Source: Acidimicrobiales bacterium (GTDB taxonomy: Bacteria > Actinomycetota > Acidimicrobiia > Acidimicrobiales > DATDAH01). Taken from it: a stretch of DNA of 64,000 bases. The notes beneath the pieces are model-generated. The model was not told the DNA's origin. It did not search any database and saw only the letters and a program-made list of their open reading frames with translations. A program made the position numbers and the translations under genes. Location of the stretch: positions 62,001 to 126,000 of the forward strand of contig JAEUJM010000011.1 of assembly GCA_016794585.1 (NCBI GenBank). The letters are read 5' to 3'. Below, piece by piece: positions 1 to 8,259 of the stretch (position 1 is its first letter; each line of letters starts with the position of its first letter).

Positions 1-1
1 G

Positions 2-832
2 CGCATGATCAACCAGGGGTGCACCGGCCCCGAGATCGCAGAGGCGATCAGGATGCCGCCGGCGCTCGAGCAGCAGTGGCACACCCACGGGTACTACGGC
101 TCGGTCAGCCACAACGTGAAGGCCATCTACCAGCGCTACATGGGCTGGTACGACGCCAACCCCGCCAACCTCTGGCCCCATCCGCCCGAGGCGGTGGCCG
201 GCCGCTACGTCCGGGCGATGGGCGGCCGCGACGGTGCCCTCGCCGTTGCGCGACAGGCGTGGGACGAGGGCGACTACCGCTGGTGCGCCGAGGTCGGCAA
301 GCACCTCGTCTTCGCCGACCCCGGTGACGAGGACGCCCGGATGCTGCTCGCCGACGCCCTGGAGCAGCTCGGGTTCGGCGCGGAGAACGGGACGTGGCGC
401 AACGCGTACCTGGCTGGCGCCACCGAGCTGCGGAGCGGCTCGTTCGGCACCCCCGCCACGACGTCACCCGACATGGTGCTGGCCCTGAGCGTGTCGCAGG
501 TCTTCGACAGCGTTGCGGTGCGCATCGACGGGCCTCGCGCCTGGGACGAGCACCTGCGTCTCGCCTGGCGGATCACCGACGAGGACGCCGTCTACCTGAC
601 CGAGCTCCGCCACGGCGCCCTGCACCATCGCACCGTGACGGCGGTGCCCGACGGCGTCACCACCTTCACCCTGGCCCGGGTGGCGCTCATCGGGCTGGTC
701 ACCGGGACGCTCGACCTCGCGGGCGCCATCGCCGACGGCACCGTGACGGTCGACGGCGACCCCGGCGTGCTGGGTCGCCTCGTCGGCCTGATCGCGCCGG
801 TCGACCCCGACTTCGACATCGTCGTGCCCTGA
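2..832 (+). CDS. alkyl/aryl-sulfatase, C-terminal part (5' end outside window)
   Basis: The reading frame is open to the left edge, so the 276 or so residues seen are the 3' part of a longer gene; the ATG at 5 is probably internal. The N-terminal part visible here (HTHGYYGSVSHN, then YMGWYDANPANLWP) matches the region after the metallo-beta-lactamase core in SdsA1/BDS1-type alkyl sulfatases. It is followed by the helical dimerisation domain and an SCP2-like C-terminal domain that binds the alkyl chain. These enzymes hydrolyse primary or secondary alkyl sulfate esters with a binuclear zinc site; the metal-binding HxHxDH part lies outside the window. The gene converges on the hemerythrin gene with an 82-bp gap. 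The family call is good; substrate and localisation cannot be judged from this fragment. Confidence 0.85.
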   Translation, partial: RMINQGCTGPEIAEAIRMPPALEQQWHTHGYYGSVSHNVKAIYQRYMGWYDANPANLWPHPPEAVAGRYVRAMGGRDGALAVARQAWDEGDYRWCAEVGKHLVFADPGDEDARMLLADALEQLGFGAENGTWRNAYLAGATELRSGSFGTPATTSPDMVLALSVSQVFDSVAVRIDGPRAWDEHLRLAWRITDEDAVYLTELRHGALHHRTVTAVPDGVTTFTLARVALIGLVTGTLDLAGAIADGTVTVDGDPGVLGRLVGLIAPVDPDFDIVVP

Positions 833-914
833 AGCGGGCGGCGGGCGGCTCCCGGGCGGCGGACGGCGGAGCGCCGCGCCGGCGGTCAGGCGGGGTCACC
901 CGCCTTGGACCGGG

Positions 915-1616
915 TCAGGAGGCGCTGGGCCGGTCGACGAGGGAGGCGAGGTCCGGGGTGCGCGACTCGACGACCGACCACGTGGCGGCGTCGACGCCGT
1001 CGTGGATCTGGGCCATAAGGGCGGCGAGGGCCGGCGCGGGCATCGCCGAGGCGATGTTGCGGAGCCGGAGCTCGAGGTGGTCGGGGCTGAGCGCCGACGT
1101 GACCCAGGGCTGCAGCTGTGGATCCGCCGGCAGCGAGCTGATGATGGTGCGGAAGAGTGCGGACTGCTCGTCCGTGCTGAAGAGGCCGTCCACCTGGGTG
1201 AGCGCGGTGGCTTCTTCGTGCTCGAGGTGCGCCTTCAGCGAATCGCGCATGTCCGCCGTGAGGCCGACCAGCTCGGTGAGGGCGTCCGCTGCCCGGGTGG
1301 CGTTGGCCGCCAGGAGTGCGGCGCCGACGGCGTACACCGCGAGCTGCTCGTCGCGGTGCTCCTGCCCGAGGTCGGCCTCGATGGAACCGCCCCGTTCGGC
1401 GATGGCGGGGAACATGATCCCGTCCTCCACCTCGGAGTGGGCACGGAGCTCGCGGTCGAAGGCCCAGAAGCGCGTGGCGAAGGCATCGAGGCGGTCGAGG
1501 GTGAGCGCCTCGGCGTCTTCGGCGATGCCGGTGACCTCGTGGTCGAGCGCCTCGTGCAGGTCGTACCAGGTCTTCAGCGGGCCGGTGATGCGTCCGGGCT
1601 GGTCGGTGTTGGTCAT
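915..1616 (-). CDS. hemerythrin domain-containing protein
   Basis: A 233-residue soluble protein with the spaced His/Glu pattern of a four-helix hemerythrin fold: HEALDHE near residue 21, HSEVEDGIMFP near 60, EHRDEQ near 85 and HLEHEE near 130. These residues normally hold a di-iron centre that binds O2, NO or senses redox state. The C-terminal 90 residues form an extra helical region seen in actinobacterial members. AGGAG lies 8 bases before the ATG. It sits 60 bp downstream of the DHA2 exporter on the same strand and is probably co-transcribed with it. The whole unit is divergent from a LuxR-type regulator, so an oxidative, nitrosative or xenobiotic stress role is plausible but not shown. 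Confidence 0.88.
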   Translation of the reverse strand: MTNTDQPGRITGPLKTWYDLHEALDHEVTGIAEDAEALTLDRLDAFATRFWAFDRELRAHSEVEDGIMFPAIAERGGSIEADLGQEHRDEQLAVYAVGAALLAANATRAADALTELVGLTADMRDSLKAHLEHEEATALTQVDGLFSTDEQSALFRTIISSLPADPQLQPWVTSALSPDHLELRLRNIASAMPAPALAALMAQIHDGVDAATWSVVESRTPDLASLVDRPSAS

Positions 1617-1676
1617 GGGTCGGTCTCCTGTGTCTGGGTTCGGTCGGGGGTCGGGTGTCGGGTGTCGGGGTGCGGC

Positions 1677-3248
1677 TCAGAGGTCGGCGGACGTGACGTC
1701 GACCACCTGCTTCGGTGCCCGGAGGGCCACGAACACTGCGGCGATCAGGAGGATCCCGGCGGCGGTGAGGGTGGCGGCGTGCATGCCGTCGACGAACGCC
1801 CGCGACGCGGCGTGGGCGATCTCGACGCCTCGGGCGCCGGCGTGCTGCGGGGCGCTCTCGGCGACGGCGATCGAAGACTCGATGGCGTCGGCGATCTTCG
1901 GTGGGATCCCGGTGAGCTCGCCCGCCACGCCCGACGTGTAGCGGCTGGTGACGATGCTCCCGAGCACGGCGATGCCGAGGGCGGTGCCCAGCTCTCGTGA
2001 GGTGTCGTTGACCGCAGAGGCCGTGCCCTGCTGCTCCGGTGGCAGCGAGTCGACGATGGCGGTCGTGGCGGGTGTGCTCGACAAGCCGAGGCCGGCGGCG
2101 AGCAGCACCAGCCCGGCCACGAAGACGCCGTAGTGCAGCTCGACCTGCAGCCGGGAGAACACCACCATGGCGACGGCCATGAGCACGAGGCCCGCGGCGC
2201 CGACCCGGTTCGCACCGAAGCGGGCGGCCACCCGGGGCGCGTTGCGGGCCAGGGGGATCATCACCATGGCGAAGGGAAGCATCGCCACAGCGGCCTTCAG
2301 CGCCGAGTACCCGGCGATGAACTGCAGGTACTGCATGGCGACGAAGATGAAGCCGAAGAAGGCGAGGAACTGCACGGTGATCGCGGCGGCGCCCGTACCG
2401 AAGCCCCGGCGGGCGAACAGGCGCGGGTCGAGCATCGGGTCGCGCCGTCGCAGCTCCCACAGGACGAAGGCGATGGCAGCGACGGCCCCACCGACCAGTC
2501 CGGCGATGATCGAGGGGTCGCTCCAGCCCCGCACGGGTCCTTCGATGATGCCGAAGATCACGCCGGCGACGGCGAGGAACGAGAGCACCGAGCCGACGAC
2601 GTCGAACGGGATCGGCCGTTCGTCGCGGGTCTCGGGCACGAAGACGATCGCCCCCACCACGGCCACCACCGCCAGCGCCGCGTTGAGCGCGAAGAACGAG
2701 CTCCAGTCGAACCACTCGAGCAGCAGGCCGGAGGCGAAGAGGCCCACGACGGCGCCGGCGCCGGCGAGGCCGGCCCAGGCGCCCACCGCCTTGCCCCGCT
2801 CCTCGGGAGGGAAGGTCGTGGTCAGCGTCGAGAGCGTGGCGGGCATGACGAGCGCGGCACCGAGCCCCATCCCCGCCCGCAGCCAGATGAGCGTGGACGG
2901 GTCGGTGGCGAACGTCGCCGCGCCGGCGAAGGCACCGAACACCACCAGGCCGGCCAGCAGGATGCGGCGCCGGCCGAAGCGGTCGCCGAGCAGGCCGGCG
3001 GGGAGCAACAGGCCGGCGAAGAGGATCTCGTAGGCGTCGACGATCCACTGCAGCTGCGACTGGCTCGCCCCGGTGCTCCGTGCGATGTCGGGCATGGCCA
3101 CGTTCAGTCCGCTGACCGCTGACACCACCATGACGAGGGCCAGACCGACGACGGCCATCACCAGGCGACGCCGGCGGGGGCTCAGGGTGGGCGCGGCGGC
3201 GGCCGGTCGGCTCGTCGGTGGCGAGGTGCGTTCGGGGGTCGTCGTCAT
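1677..3248 (-). CDS. MFS drug exporter, DHA2 (EmrB/QacA) family
   Basis: About 523 residues with the 14-helix pattern of the DHA2 drug:proton antiporters. Family motifs visible include LQWIVDAYEILFAGLLLPAG near the first helices, GDRFGRRRIL (motif A) and a proline/glycine-rich helix 5. The start at 3248 is chosen over an upstream ATG at 3293 because GGAGG lies 9 bases before it and the upstream residues look non-coding. The product is predicted in the cytoplasmic membrane, exporting hydrophobic compounds with proton entry. The hemerythrin gene follows 60 bp downstream. The intergenic region toward the divergent LuxR-type regulator holds two CCCTAG-type palindromes that could be its operator. 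The substrate cannot be predicted. Confidence 0.92.
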   Translation of the reverse strand: MTTTPERTSPPTSRPAAAAPTLSPRRRRLVMAVVGLALVMVVSAVSGLNVAMPDIARSTGASQSQLQWIVDAYEILFAGLLLPAGLLGDRFGRRRILLAGLVVFGAFAGAATFATDPSTLIWLRAGMGLGAALVMPATLSTLTTTFPPEERGKAVGAWAGLAGAGAVVGLFASGLLLEWFDWSSFFALNAALAVVAVVGAIVFVPETRDERPIPFDVVGSVLSFLAVAGVIFGIIEGPVRGWSDPSIIAGLVGGAVAAIAFVLWELRRRDPMLDPRLFARRGFGTGAAAITVQFLAFFGFIFVAMQYLQFIAGYSALKAAVAMLPFAMVMIPLARNAPRVAARFGANRVGAAGLVLMAVAMVVFSRLQVELHYGVFVAGLVLLAAGLGLSSTPATTAIVDSLPPEQQGTASAVNDTSRELGTALGIAVLGSIVTSRYTSGVAGELTGIPPKIADAIESSIAVAESAPQHAGARGVEIAHAASRAFVDGMHAATLTAAGILLIAAVFVALRAPKQVVDVTSADL

Positions 3249-3319
3249 GGCTTGCGTCCTCCACGGAGTGGCCGATGCGGTCGGTGTCCCCATGGTCGGC
3301 GTTTCGCCTTCGGCCCGCC

Positions 3320-3336
3320 CTAGGGGTGATCCCTAG
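3320..3336. promoter_or_regulatory. candidate operator: interrupted palindrome CTAGGG-N5-CCCTAG
   Basis: A perfect 6-bp inverted repeat (CTAGGG / CCCTAG) separated by GTGAT lies 72 bp upstream of the exporter start, in the gap between the exporter and the LuxR-type regulator. LuxR-family dimers usually bind palindromes of this size. A second, uninterrupted CCCTAGGG follows 27 bp away. Binding is inferred only. Confidence 0.45.
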
Positions 3337-3362
3337 ATCTCCGGTGTGACGGCCGGCCCGGT

Positions 3363-3370
3363 CCCTAGGG
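3363..3370. promoter_or_regulatory. second CCCTAGGG palindrome in the divergent promoter region
   Basis: An 8-bp perfect palindrome sharing the CCCTAG half-site with the element at 3320-3336. The two are spaced about 40 bp centre to centre, which suggests a pair of sites for one regulator serving both divergent genes. Confidence 0.35.
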
Positions 3371-3525
3371 TCCTGCGCCGGTCGGATCGGAGGCAGTTGC
3401 CAGCACCTACGCTCCCCTCGAGGTCCGGGACGAGTCGGAGGTGGCAGGTTGAGCCGTGGTGGCAGGTCGCCGGGCGCCGTTGGCCACGTCGCCGGCGCCG
3501 TCGCGCACGTCGGCCGCGGGCCGAC

Positions 3526-6207
3526 GTGACCGGACGGGTGCCGTTCGTCGGACGAGCGGTCGAGTCGGAGCGCTTCCTGGCAGCGGCGCGCGATGCCGCG
3601 GAGGGCCGCCCGTGGCTGGTGACCATCGAGGGCCCGGCCGGGTCCGGCAAGTCGGCGTTGCTGCGGGCGTGCCTCGACGTGCTCGGCGACGAGTACCTGA
3701 TCGAGCGGGCCTACGGCGACGACCTGGCGGTGGACGTGCCCATGGCCCTGCTCGGACAGGTCACCCGGGCCACCGACGACGCGCCGTTCGCCGCCGCGTT
3801 GCAGCTGATCGATCATCTCGCCGACCTTCAGCAGGGCGGAAAGGTTGCGGTGCTGGCGGTCGAGGACCTCCACTGGGCCGACCGGCCCTCCGTGCAGGCG
3901 CTGGTCACGGCGATGCGGCGCCTCGACCACGATCGAGTGCTCGTGGTCGTGACCATCCGAGAGGACTCGGCGCCCCGGGACGAGCGGTGGGGTCGGCTCC
4001 GGGCCGATCCCGATCGCTGCCGACCGATCGTCGTCCCACCGTTGACCGGGCAGGAGTGTGCCGAGCTCGCCTCGGCGGCAGGCACGGCCCTCCCACCCGA
4101 GGCGGCCGACCGCCTCGCCCGCCACACCGCCGGCAACGCCCTCTACATTCGGACGCTGCTCGACGAGCTCACGCCCTCCCAGCTCACCCGTCCCGGGCCG
4201 GACCTGCCGGTCCCGCGCTCTCTGAGCGCCATCATCAACGCGCAGGTGGCCGGGCTGGCGCCCGAGGCCGCTGCGGTGTGCGAGGCGCTGGCGGTCCTCG
4301 GGGGGCGTGCGTCGGTCCCCGTCGTGGAGGCGGTCGCCGGTGTGCCCTCTGCCCTCGCCGTGCTCGACGGGAGCGGGGCGAGCTCCCTCGTCGACGTCTC
4401 GACCACCCCTGGGCGGACGGCGCTCGCGTTCGTGCACCCGTTGCAGGAGCTGGCGGTGTACGAGGACCTCGCCCCGGGTCGACGCACCGCCCTGCACACG
4501 GCGGCCGCGCACGTGCTGCCCGCCGACGAGGCGCTTCGCCACCGTGCCCTCGCCGCGGATCCGGCCGACACGTCCCTCGAGCACGACCTGCTCGTCGCCG
4601 CGGAGGCTGCGAGGGCCGCCGGCCACGGTGCCCTTGCCGCGCGCCATTTACTGTGGGCCGGGGAGATCACCTCGTCCCCGGCGACCCGAAGGCGCCGGGC
4701 CCTCGAGGCGAGCCTCGCGCTCATCGATGCCGGCGAGCTGAGCGCCGCCCACGATCGGTGCCCGACCTCGGTCGCCGATGACGACCAACAGCTCCACTGC
4801 CTCGTGCGGGGCATGCTGGCGGCCGCCTCGGGCGACATGCTCGCCGGGGAGCAGCTGTTGAAGCGGTCCGCCACCGGCGCCGACCCGAGCCTCGCCGCTA
4901 CCGCGCTGGTCCAGCTCGGGTACCTGTTCACGGCGCTGTCGCAAGGCGTCGACGCGGTGGACGCCGTCGCTCCGGTGGCCTCGCTCGTGGGGGCGGACAG
5001 CGAACAGGCCGGCGTCGCCGACGTCCTGCACGCCATCGGCGTCTCGCAGCAGTGGGGGGCCGAGGCCGGCCTGGCGGACCTCGTGGCGCGGTTCCCCGAG
5101 GAGCGGCCGCTGGCGCCGAGCCTCGGTGCGCTCGTGGTCGGCACCCGGGGGATGTTCGAGGCCTACGCAGGCCGACAGCGCGCCGCGGTCTCCGACCTGC
5201 ATGCGTTCATCGAACGCTCACAGCAGGGGCTCCAGACGGTCCACCTGGCTCGAGCGGAGACGCTGCTCGCGTTCGCGCTGCTGGCCCGTGGTGCCTGGGA
5301 CGAAGCGGCGGTGCATGCACGCACGGCGATCGACCTCGCCGGCGACGAGGGGCTGGCGCTCGTGCTCGCCCAGGCAGAAGCCGTCGCCGCCATGGCCTTG
5401 GCGCCGGGGGCCGCGAGCGACAGCGCCTCCGGGTACGTCGAGCGGGCACGGCGGGCCGCTGACGGCGCGGGGACCGCGGAGGCCGACGTCTGGGCCCGGC
5501 TCGCTGCGGCGGCCCTGGCCGAAGCCACCTCGCGGCCCGACGAGGTCGTCGCCCTGCTCGAACCCTTGGAAGGTGGTCCTCGCGACGAGGCGGGGCCCGT
5601 GTTCGCGACCTTGTGGCTGCCACGCCTCACCGGTGCCTTCCTCGATCTGGGCCGAACGGCGGAGGCCCGCCGGCGCATCGACCTGCTGGCCACGCTGGCT
5701 CGACGCCGGAGCGGCGAGCTGACGGTGGTGGTCGCGACGATGGAGGCGCGTCGCACCGCGCTCGACGGCGACGCCGCCGCGGCGCTGGCGGCATTCGAGC
5801 GGGCGCAGTCGGCGGTCACGTCCGACACGGCGGTGCTGGAGCGGTTCCACCTGCACCGCCACCACGGCGCGCAGCTGCTGGCCGTCGGCCGCCTCGAGGA
5901 GGCCCGCACCCAGCTCCACGCCGCCGAGCGCCTCGTGGCCCCCCTCGGCCCGGGCCCGCTCGTCGAGCACATCCGCGCCGACCTGAACGCCGCCGGCGCC
6001 GAGCTGGACCTTCCCACGGACGACCTCGCGGCCGGACTCACCGAGCGCGAGCGAGACGTCGTGGCGCTGGTGCGCCAGGGCTACACGAATCGGGAGGTCG
6101 CTGAGACGCTGTTCGTCAGCGTGAAGGCGGTCGAGTACCACATGGGCAACATCTTCTCGAAGCTCGGCATCCGGTCGCGCCGAGAGCTGCGCGCTCCACG
6201 CGGGTGA
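3526..6207 (+). CDS. large ATP-binding LuxR-family (LAL) transcriptional regulator
   Basis: About 893 residues. An N-terminal STAND-type AAA domain follows a FVGR motif: Walker A GPAGSGKS at about residues 36-43 and Walker B LAVEDLHWAD. A long helical repeat region of TPR character follows, and the last 60 residues form a LuxR/GerE helix-turn-helix (LTERERDVVALV, then NREVAETLFVS and VKAVEYH). LAL regulators couple a ligand or ATP state to promoter activation. The GTG at 3526 is preferred because the frame extends upstream to a GTG at 3346 only through an arginine-rich stretch that does not look like protein; no clear ribosome site decides it. The gene is divergent from the DHA2 exporter and hemerythrin genes, its likely targets. 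Confidence 0.88.
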   Translation: MTGRVPFVGRAVESERFLAAARDAAEGRPWLVTIEGPAGSGKSALLRACLDVLGDEYLIERAYGDDLAVDVPMALLGQVTRATDDAPFAAALQLIDHLADLQQGGKVAVLAVEDLHWADRPSVQALVTAMRRLDHDRVLVVVTIREDSAPRDERWGRLRADPDRCRPIVVPPLTGQECAELASAAGTALPPEAADRLARHTAGNALYIRTLLDELTPSQLTRPGPDLPVPRSLSAIINAQVAGLAPEAAAVCEALAVLGGRASVPVVEAVAGVPSALAVLDGSGASSLVDVSTTPGRTALAFVHPLQELAVYEDLAPGRRTALHTAAAHVLPADEALRHRALAADPADTSLEHDLLVAAEAARAAGHGALAARHLLWAGEITSSPATRRRRALEASLALIDAGELSAAHDRCPTSVADDDQQLHCLVRGMLAAASGDMLAGEQLLKRSATGADPSLAATALVQLGYLFTALSQGVDAVDAVAPVASLVGADSEQAGVADVLHAIGVSQQWGAEAGLADLVARFPEERPLAPSLGALVVGTRGMFEAYAGRQRAAVSDLHAFIERSQQGLQTVHLARAETLLAFALLARGAWDEAAVHARTAIDLAGDEGLALVLAQAEAVAAMALAPGAASDSASGYVERARRAADGAGTAEADVWARLAAAALAEATSRPDEVVALLEPLEGGPRDEAGPVFATLWLPRLTGAFLDLGRTAEARRRIDLLATLARRRSGELTVVVATMEARRTALDGDAAAALAAFERAQSAVTSDTAVLERFHLHRHHGAQLLAVGRLEEARTQLHAAERLVAPLGPGPLVEHIRADLNAAGAELDLPTDDLAAGLTERERDVVALVRQGYTNREVAETLFVSVKAVEYHMGNIFSKLGIRSRRELRAPRG

Positions 6208-6326
6208 TCGCGGGCGAGGGGGTGCACCGGCACGCGTCGGGCAAGTGCCAGGTGCGCTGATGGGCTCGACCCTGATTCCGGCATCGTCGTCCCGTGACGA
6301 CGGAGCGGCGCCGGCCGGTCCGTCGC

Positions 6327-7127
6327 TCAGCTGCCGGGTGGAGCGCCGGCGGTGAGCCGGCCGGCCAGCTCCGGGGGAACCACGGTGTCGGGGTCGCGGA
6401 GGGTGCCGAGCTCGTCGCACACCCCGACGAGCGAGGCGTACAGGGGCGGGCACGTCGGGCACGCCTCGAGATGACGCTCGAGCAGCGCCGCCACCTCGGG
6501 ATCGAGGTCACCGTTGAGGTACTCGGACACGTGCTGGCGGGCATCCCAACAGCGCATGGGCACACCTTTCAGGTTCTGGCGGCGTTCCTGGCCGTCGGCG
6601 AGCGCGGTGACGAGCATCATCCGCCCCCGCCGCAGGCGCTGCTTCGCCGCCGGCAGGCCGAGCTCGAGCAGCTCGGCGATCTCGGCCACGGTCCAGCCCT
6701 CGACGTCGTGGAGCATCACCACGGACCGGTAGATGAACGGGAGCCGGACGAGGCCGTCCTCCAGTTCCTCGCGGGTCTGCGCCCGCTCGGCCACGACGGC
6801 GGCGTCGACGGTGTACTCGTCGTCCCGCCAGCGCTGCTCGACGTCCTCGGCGAGCACTTCGCGCCCCGACCGGCGGGCCGAGTCGATGGCCAGGTTGTGG
6901 ATGATGCGGCGGAGCCAGGACTTCAGCGGGGCATCGCCCCGCCATTGCCCGGCGGAGCGGGAGGCCCGCAGCCACGCGTCCTGGATGAGGTCGGCGGCCC
7001 GGTCCGGGTCGCGCGTCAGCGACAGGGCGAACGGGTACAGCTCGACGAGGGCGGCGGCCATCACCTCGTCATCCGGAGCGCCGCCGGTCGGCTCGGTCGC
7101 CGTGGCGGGCTCGTTCGACTCGTTCAC
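6327..7127 (-). CDS. ECF RNA polymerase sigma factor fused to a zinc anti-sigma (ZAS/zf-HC2) domain
   Basis: 266 residues. Sigma region 2 spans about 25-95 (with the IDSARR stretch) and sigma region 4 about 120-175, with a helix-turn-helix (GWTVAEIAELLELG). The same frame continues into a zf-HC2 module at about 191-240 with C193, H199 and H219-x3-C223-x2-C226, the classic ZAS motif. ZAS domains usually sit on a separate anti-sigma protein and release the sigma factor on thiol oxidation, so this looks like a self-inhibited redox-responsive sigma factor. Inside the frame, GAAAGGTG precedes an ATG at 6557, so a free 76-residue ZAS protein might also be made. The GTG start at 7127 has GAGG about 11 bases upstream. 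Confidence 0.85.
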   Translation of the reverse strand: MNESNEPATATEPTGGAPDDEVMAAALVELYPFALSLTRDPDRAADLIQDAWLRASRSAGQWRGDAPLKSWLRRIIHNLAIDSARRSGREVLAEDVEQRWRDDEYTVDAAVVAERAQTREELEDGLVRLPFIYRSVVMLHDVEGWTVAEIAELLELGLPAAKQRLRRGRMMLVTALADGQERRQNLKGVPMRCWDARQHVSEYLNGDLDPEVAALLERHLEACPTCPPLYASLVGVCDELGTLRDPDTVVPPELAGRLTAGAPPGS

Positions 7128-7203
7128 GGTCGTGAGCCTCGCACGGGCGCGACGGAGGCCGGCACCGGAGGCTGGGTGCCCCGTGGTGCCGGCCCGGTCG
7201 GCC

Positions 7204-7425
7204 TCATGCCTTCGTGGCGGTCTCGTCCGGGTGGTTCGTGCGCAGGTGGAAGACGCTGTAGAGCGGGCAGTACCCGACGGCGCCGGTGAGCAGCGGGATC
7301 AGGCCCACCACGGCGAGGATCGTGCCGCCGGTGCCGCCAACGACGCCGAGGCCCACGACCAGCAACACGATGCCGAGCACCACCCGGGCGATCCGATCCC
7401 AACCTGCTTCGTTCACGAATGACAT
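7204..7425 (-). CDS. DUF2892 (YgaP-like) small membrane protein
   Basis: A 73-residue protein with the pattern WDRIARVVLG, two hydrophobic helices and GYCPLYSVF that defines DUF2892, the membrane part of YgaP-type proteins. The first ATG at 7431 touches the AAGGAG ribosome site directly, while the ATG at 7425 lies six bases after it, so 7425 is taken as the start. The conserved GxCPLY cysteine near the second helix is present. It is found alone here, without a rhodanese domain. The function is unknown; a role linked to sulfur or redox is suggested only by its relatives. Confidence 0.85.
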   Translation of the reverse strand: MSFVNEAGWDRIARVVLGIVLLVVGLGVVGGTGGTILAVVGLIPLLTGAVGYCPLYSVFHLRTNHPDETATKA

Positions 7426-7531
7426 GGCCATCTCCTTGGCGTTCCGGCTCCGGTGAGCCGCACAACGGACTGTTCACCCTCCAAGACGAACGAGGCCCGA
7501 AAAGGGATACCGGGCGCGTAGCGTCGGGCCC

Positions 7532-7996
7532 ATGGAGCTGACCGGTGACAGCATCGAGTTCTACGTGGGCCACGCGTTCCGGGGGATGGAGGCGGTGCTC
7601 GACCGCCTCGACGACGACACGGTGAACCAGCGGCCCAACGGGTGGGGGACCAACAGCGTGGCGGGCCTCGTGGTCCACTGCTGCGAGCTGGCGCCCTCGT
7701 GGTTCGAGATGCCCGGCCTCGGTCGCGACAGCGTCCGCGACCGCGACGCCGAGTTCCGCACCCAGGCCACCATCGCCGAGCTGCGCGACCGCATCGCCGC
7801 CGCCGTCGAGCGCACGAACGCCCTCATCGCCGAGTTCGTCGCCGGCCCGACCGCCACCGACCACGACTGGCGCGGCTTCATGCCCGGCACCGACCGCACC
7901 GACGGCGCCCTGGTCCTGCACGTCCTCGAGGAGCTGTTCCAGCACCTCGGCCACATGGAGGTCACCGCCGACGCCCTCACCCCGCCGGCGGCGTGA
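7532..7996 (+). CDS. DinB/DUF664 family protein
   Basis: A 154-residue four-helix protein. Histidines in VHCCEL and in HVLEELFQHLGHME occupy the usual metal-binding positions of the DinB fold. Members include thiol-dependent S-transferases that use bacillithiol or mycothiol, and many uncharacterised stress proteins. No ribosome site is visible; instead TAGCGT at 7519-7524 lies 7 bases before the ATG, the spacing expected of a leaderless transcript. It is divergent from the DUF2892 gene and stands alone. The exact reaction is not predictable. Confidence 0.8.
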   Translation: MELTGDSIEFYVGHAFRGMEAVLDRLDDDTVNQRPNGWGTNSVAGLVVHCCELAPSWFEMPGLGRDSVRDRDAEFRTQATIAELRDRIAAAVERTNALIAEFVAGPTATDHDWRGFMPGTDRTDGALVLHVLEELFQHLGHMEVTADALTPPAA

Positions 7997-8017
7997 CCCT
8001 CTGCGCGCTGGTGTGAT

Positions 8018-8065
8018 TGGAGCGGGTGACGGGAATCGAACCCGCGTTCTCAGCTTGGGAAGCTG
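8018..8065 (-). repeat. 48-bp partial copy of the adjacent tRNA-Gly (3' half)
   Basis: This stretch is identical to the 3' half (anticodon stem through CCA) of the tRNA-Gly at 8131-8204, in the same orientation and 113 bp away. The 5' half is missing, so it cannot fold as a tRNA. A further 16-bp piece of the D-arm appears inverted at 8098-8113. Duplicated tRNA 3' halves are typical attachment-site scars left by integrated elements. Confidence 0.75.
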
Positions 8066-8130
8066 GGTGGAGCGCAGCGACCGGAGAGGGGTCTGCCGAG
8101 GCAGAACATCAGCGGCGGTTGCGTTCGCAG

Positions 8131-8204
8131 TGGAGCGGGTGACGGGAATCGAACCCGCGTTCTCAGCTTGGGAAGCTGATGTTCTGCCTCTGAACTACAC
8201 CCGC
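8131..8204 (-). tRNA. tRNA-Gly, anticodon CCC
   Basis: Read on the minus strand, the 74-base gene has a 7-bp acceptor stem (GCGGGTG / CACCCGC) and a D-arm. Its anticodon stem TCAGC/GCTGA encloses loop TTCCCAA with anticodon CCC. The T-arm contains GGTTCGATTCC, and the discriminator T and encoded CCA end the gene. It decodes GGG. It lies between the DinB and FMN-reductase genes, next to a truncated duplicate. Confidence 0.95.
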
Positions 8205-8259
8205 AGAAGGGGTCACTGTACCGCCGGCGGCCGTTCGGGCCGAAGCCGGATCGGCGCCG

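Noticed and set aside
3346..3525. Upstream GTG (3346) as the start of the large LuxR-type regulator
   Set aside because: The added 60 residues are mostly arginine, proline and tryptophan, and the frame would cover the CCCTAGGG palindrome. A TAGATC box 6 bases before this GTG is imperfect, so the possibility remains small.
886..4647. Very long minus-strand frame of over 1200 codons
   Set aside because: It is antisense to or out of frame with the hemerythrin, exporter and LuxR genes, is almost all Arg, Gly, Pro and Ala, and has no domain. Long empty frames are normal in GC-rich DNA.
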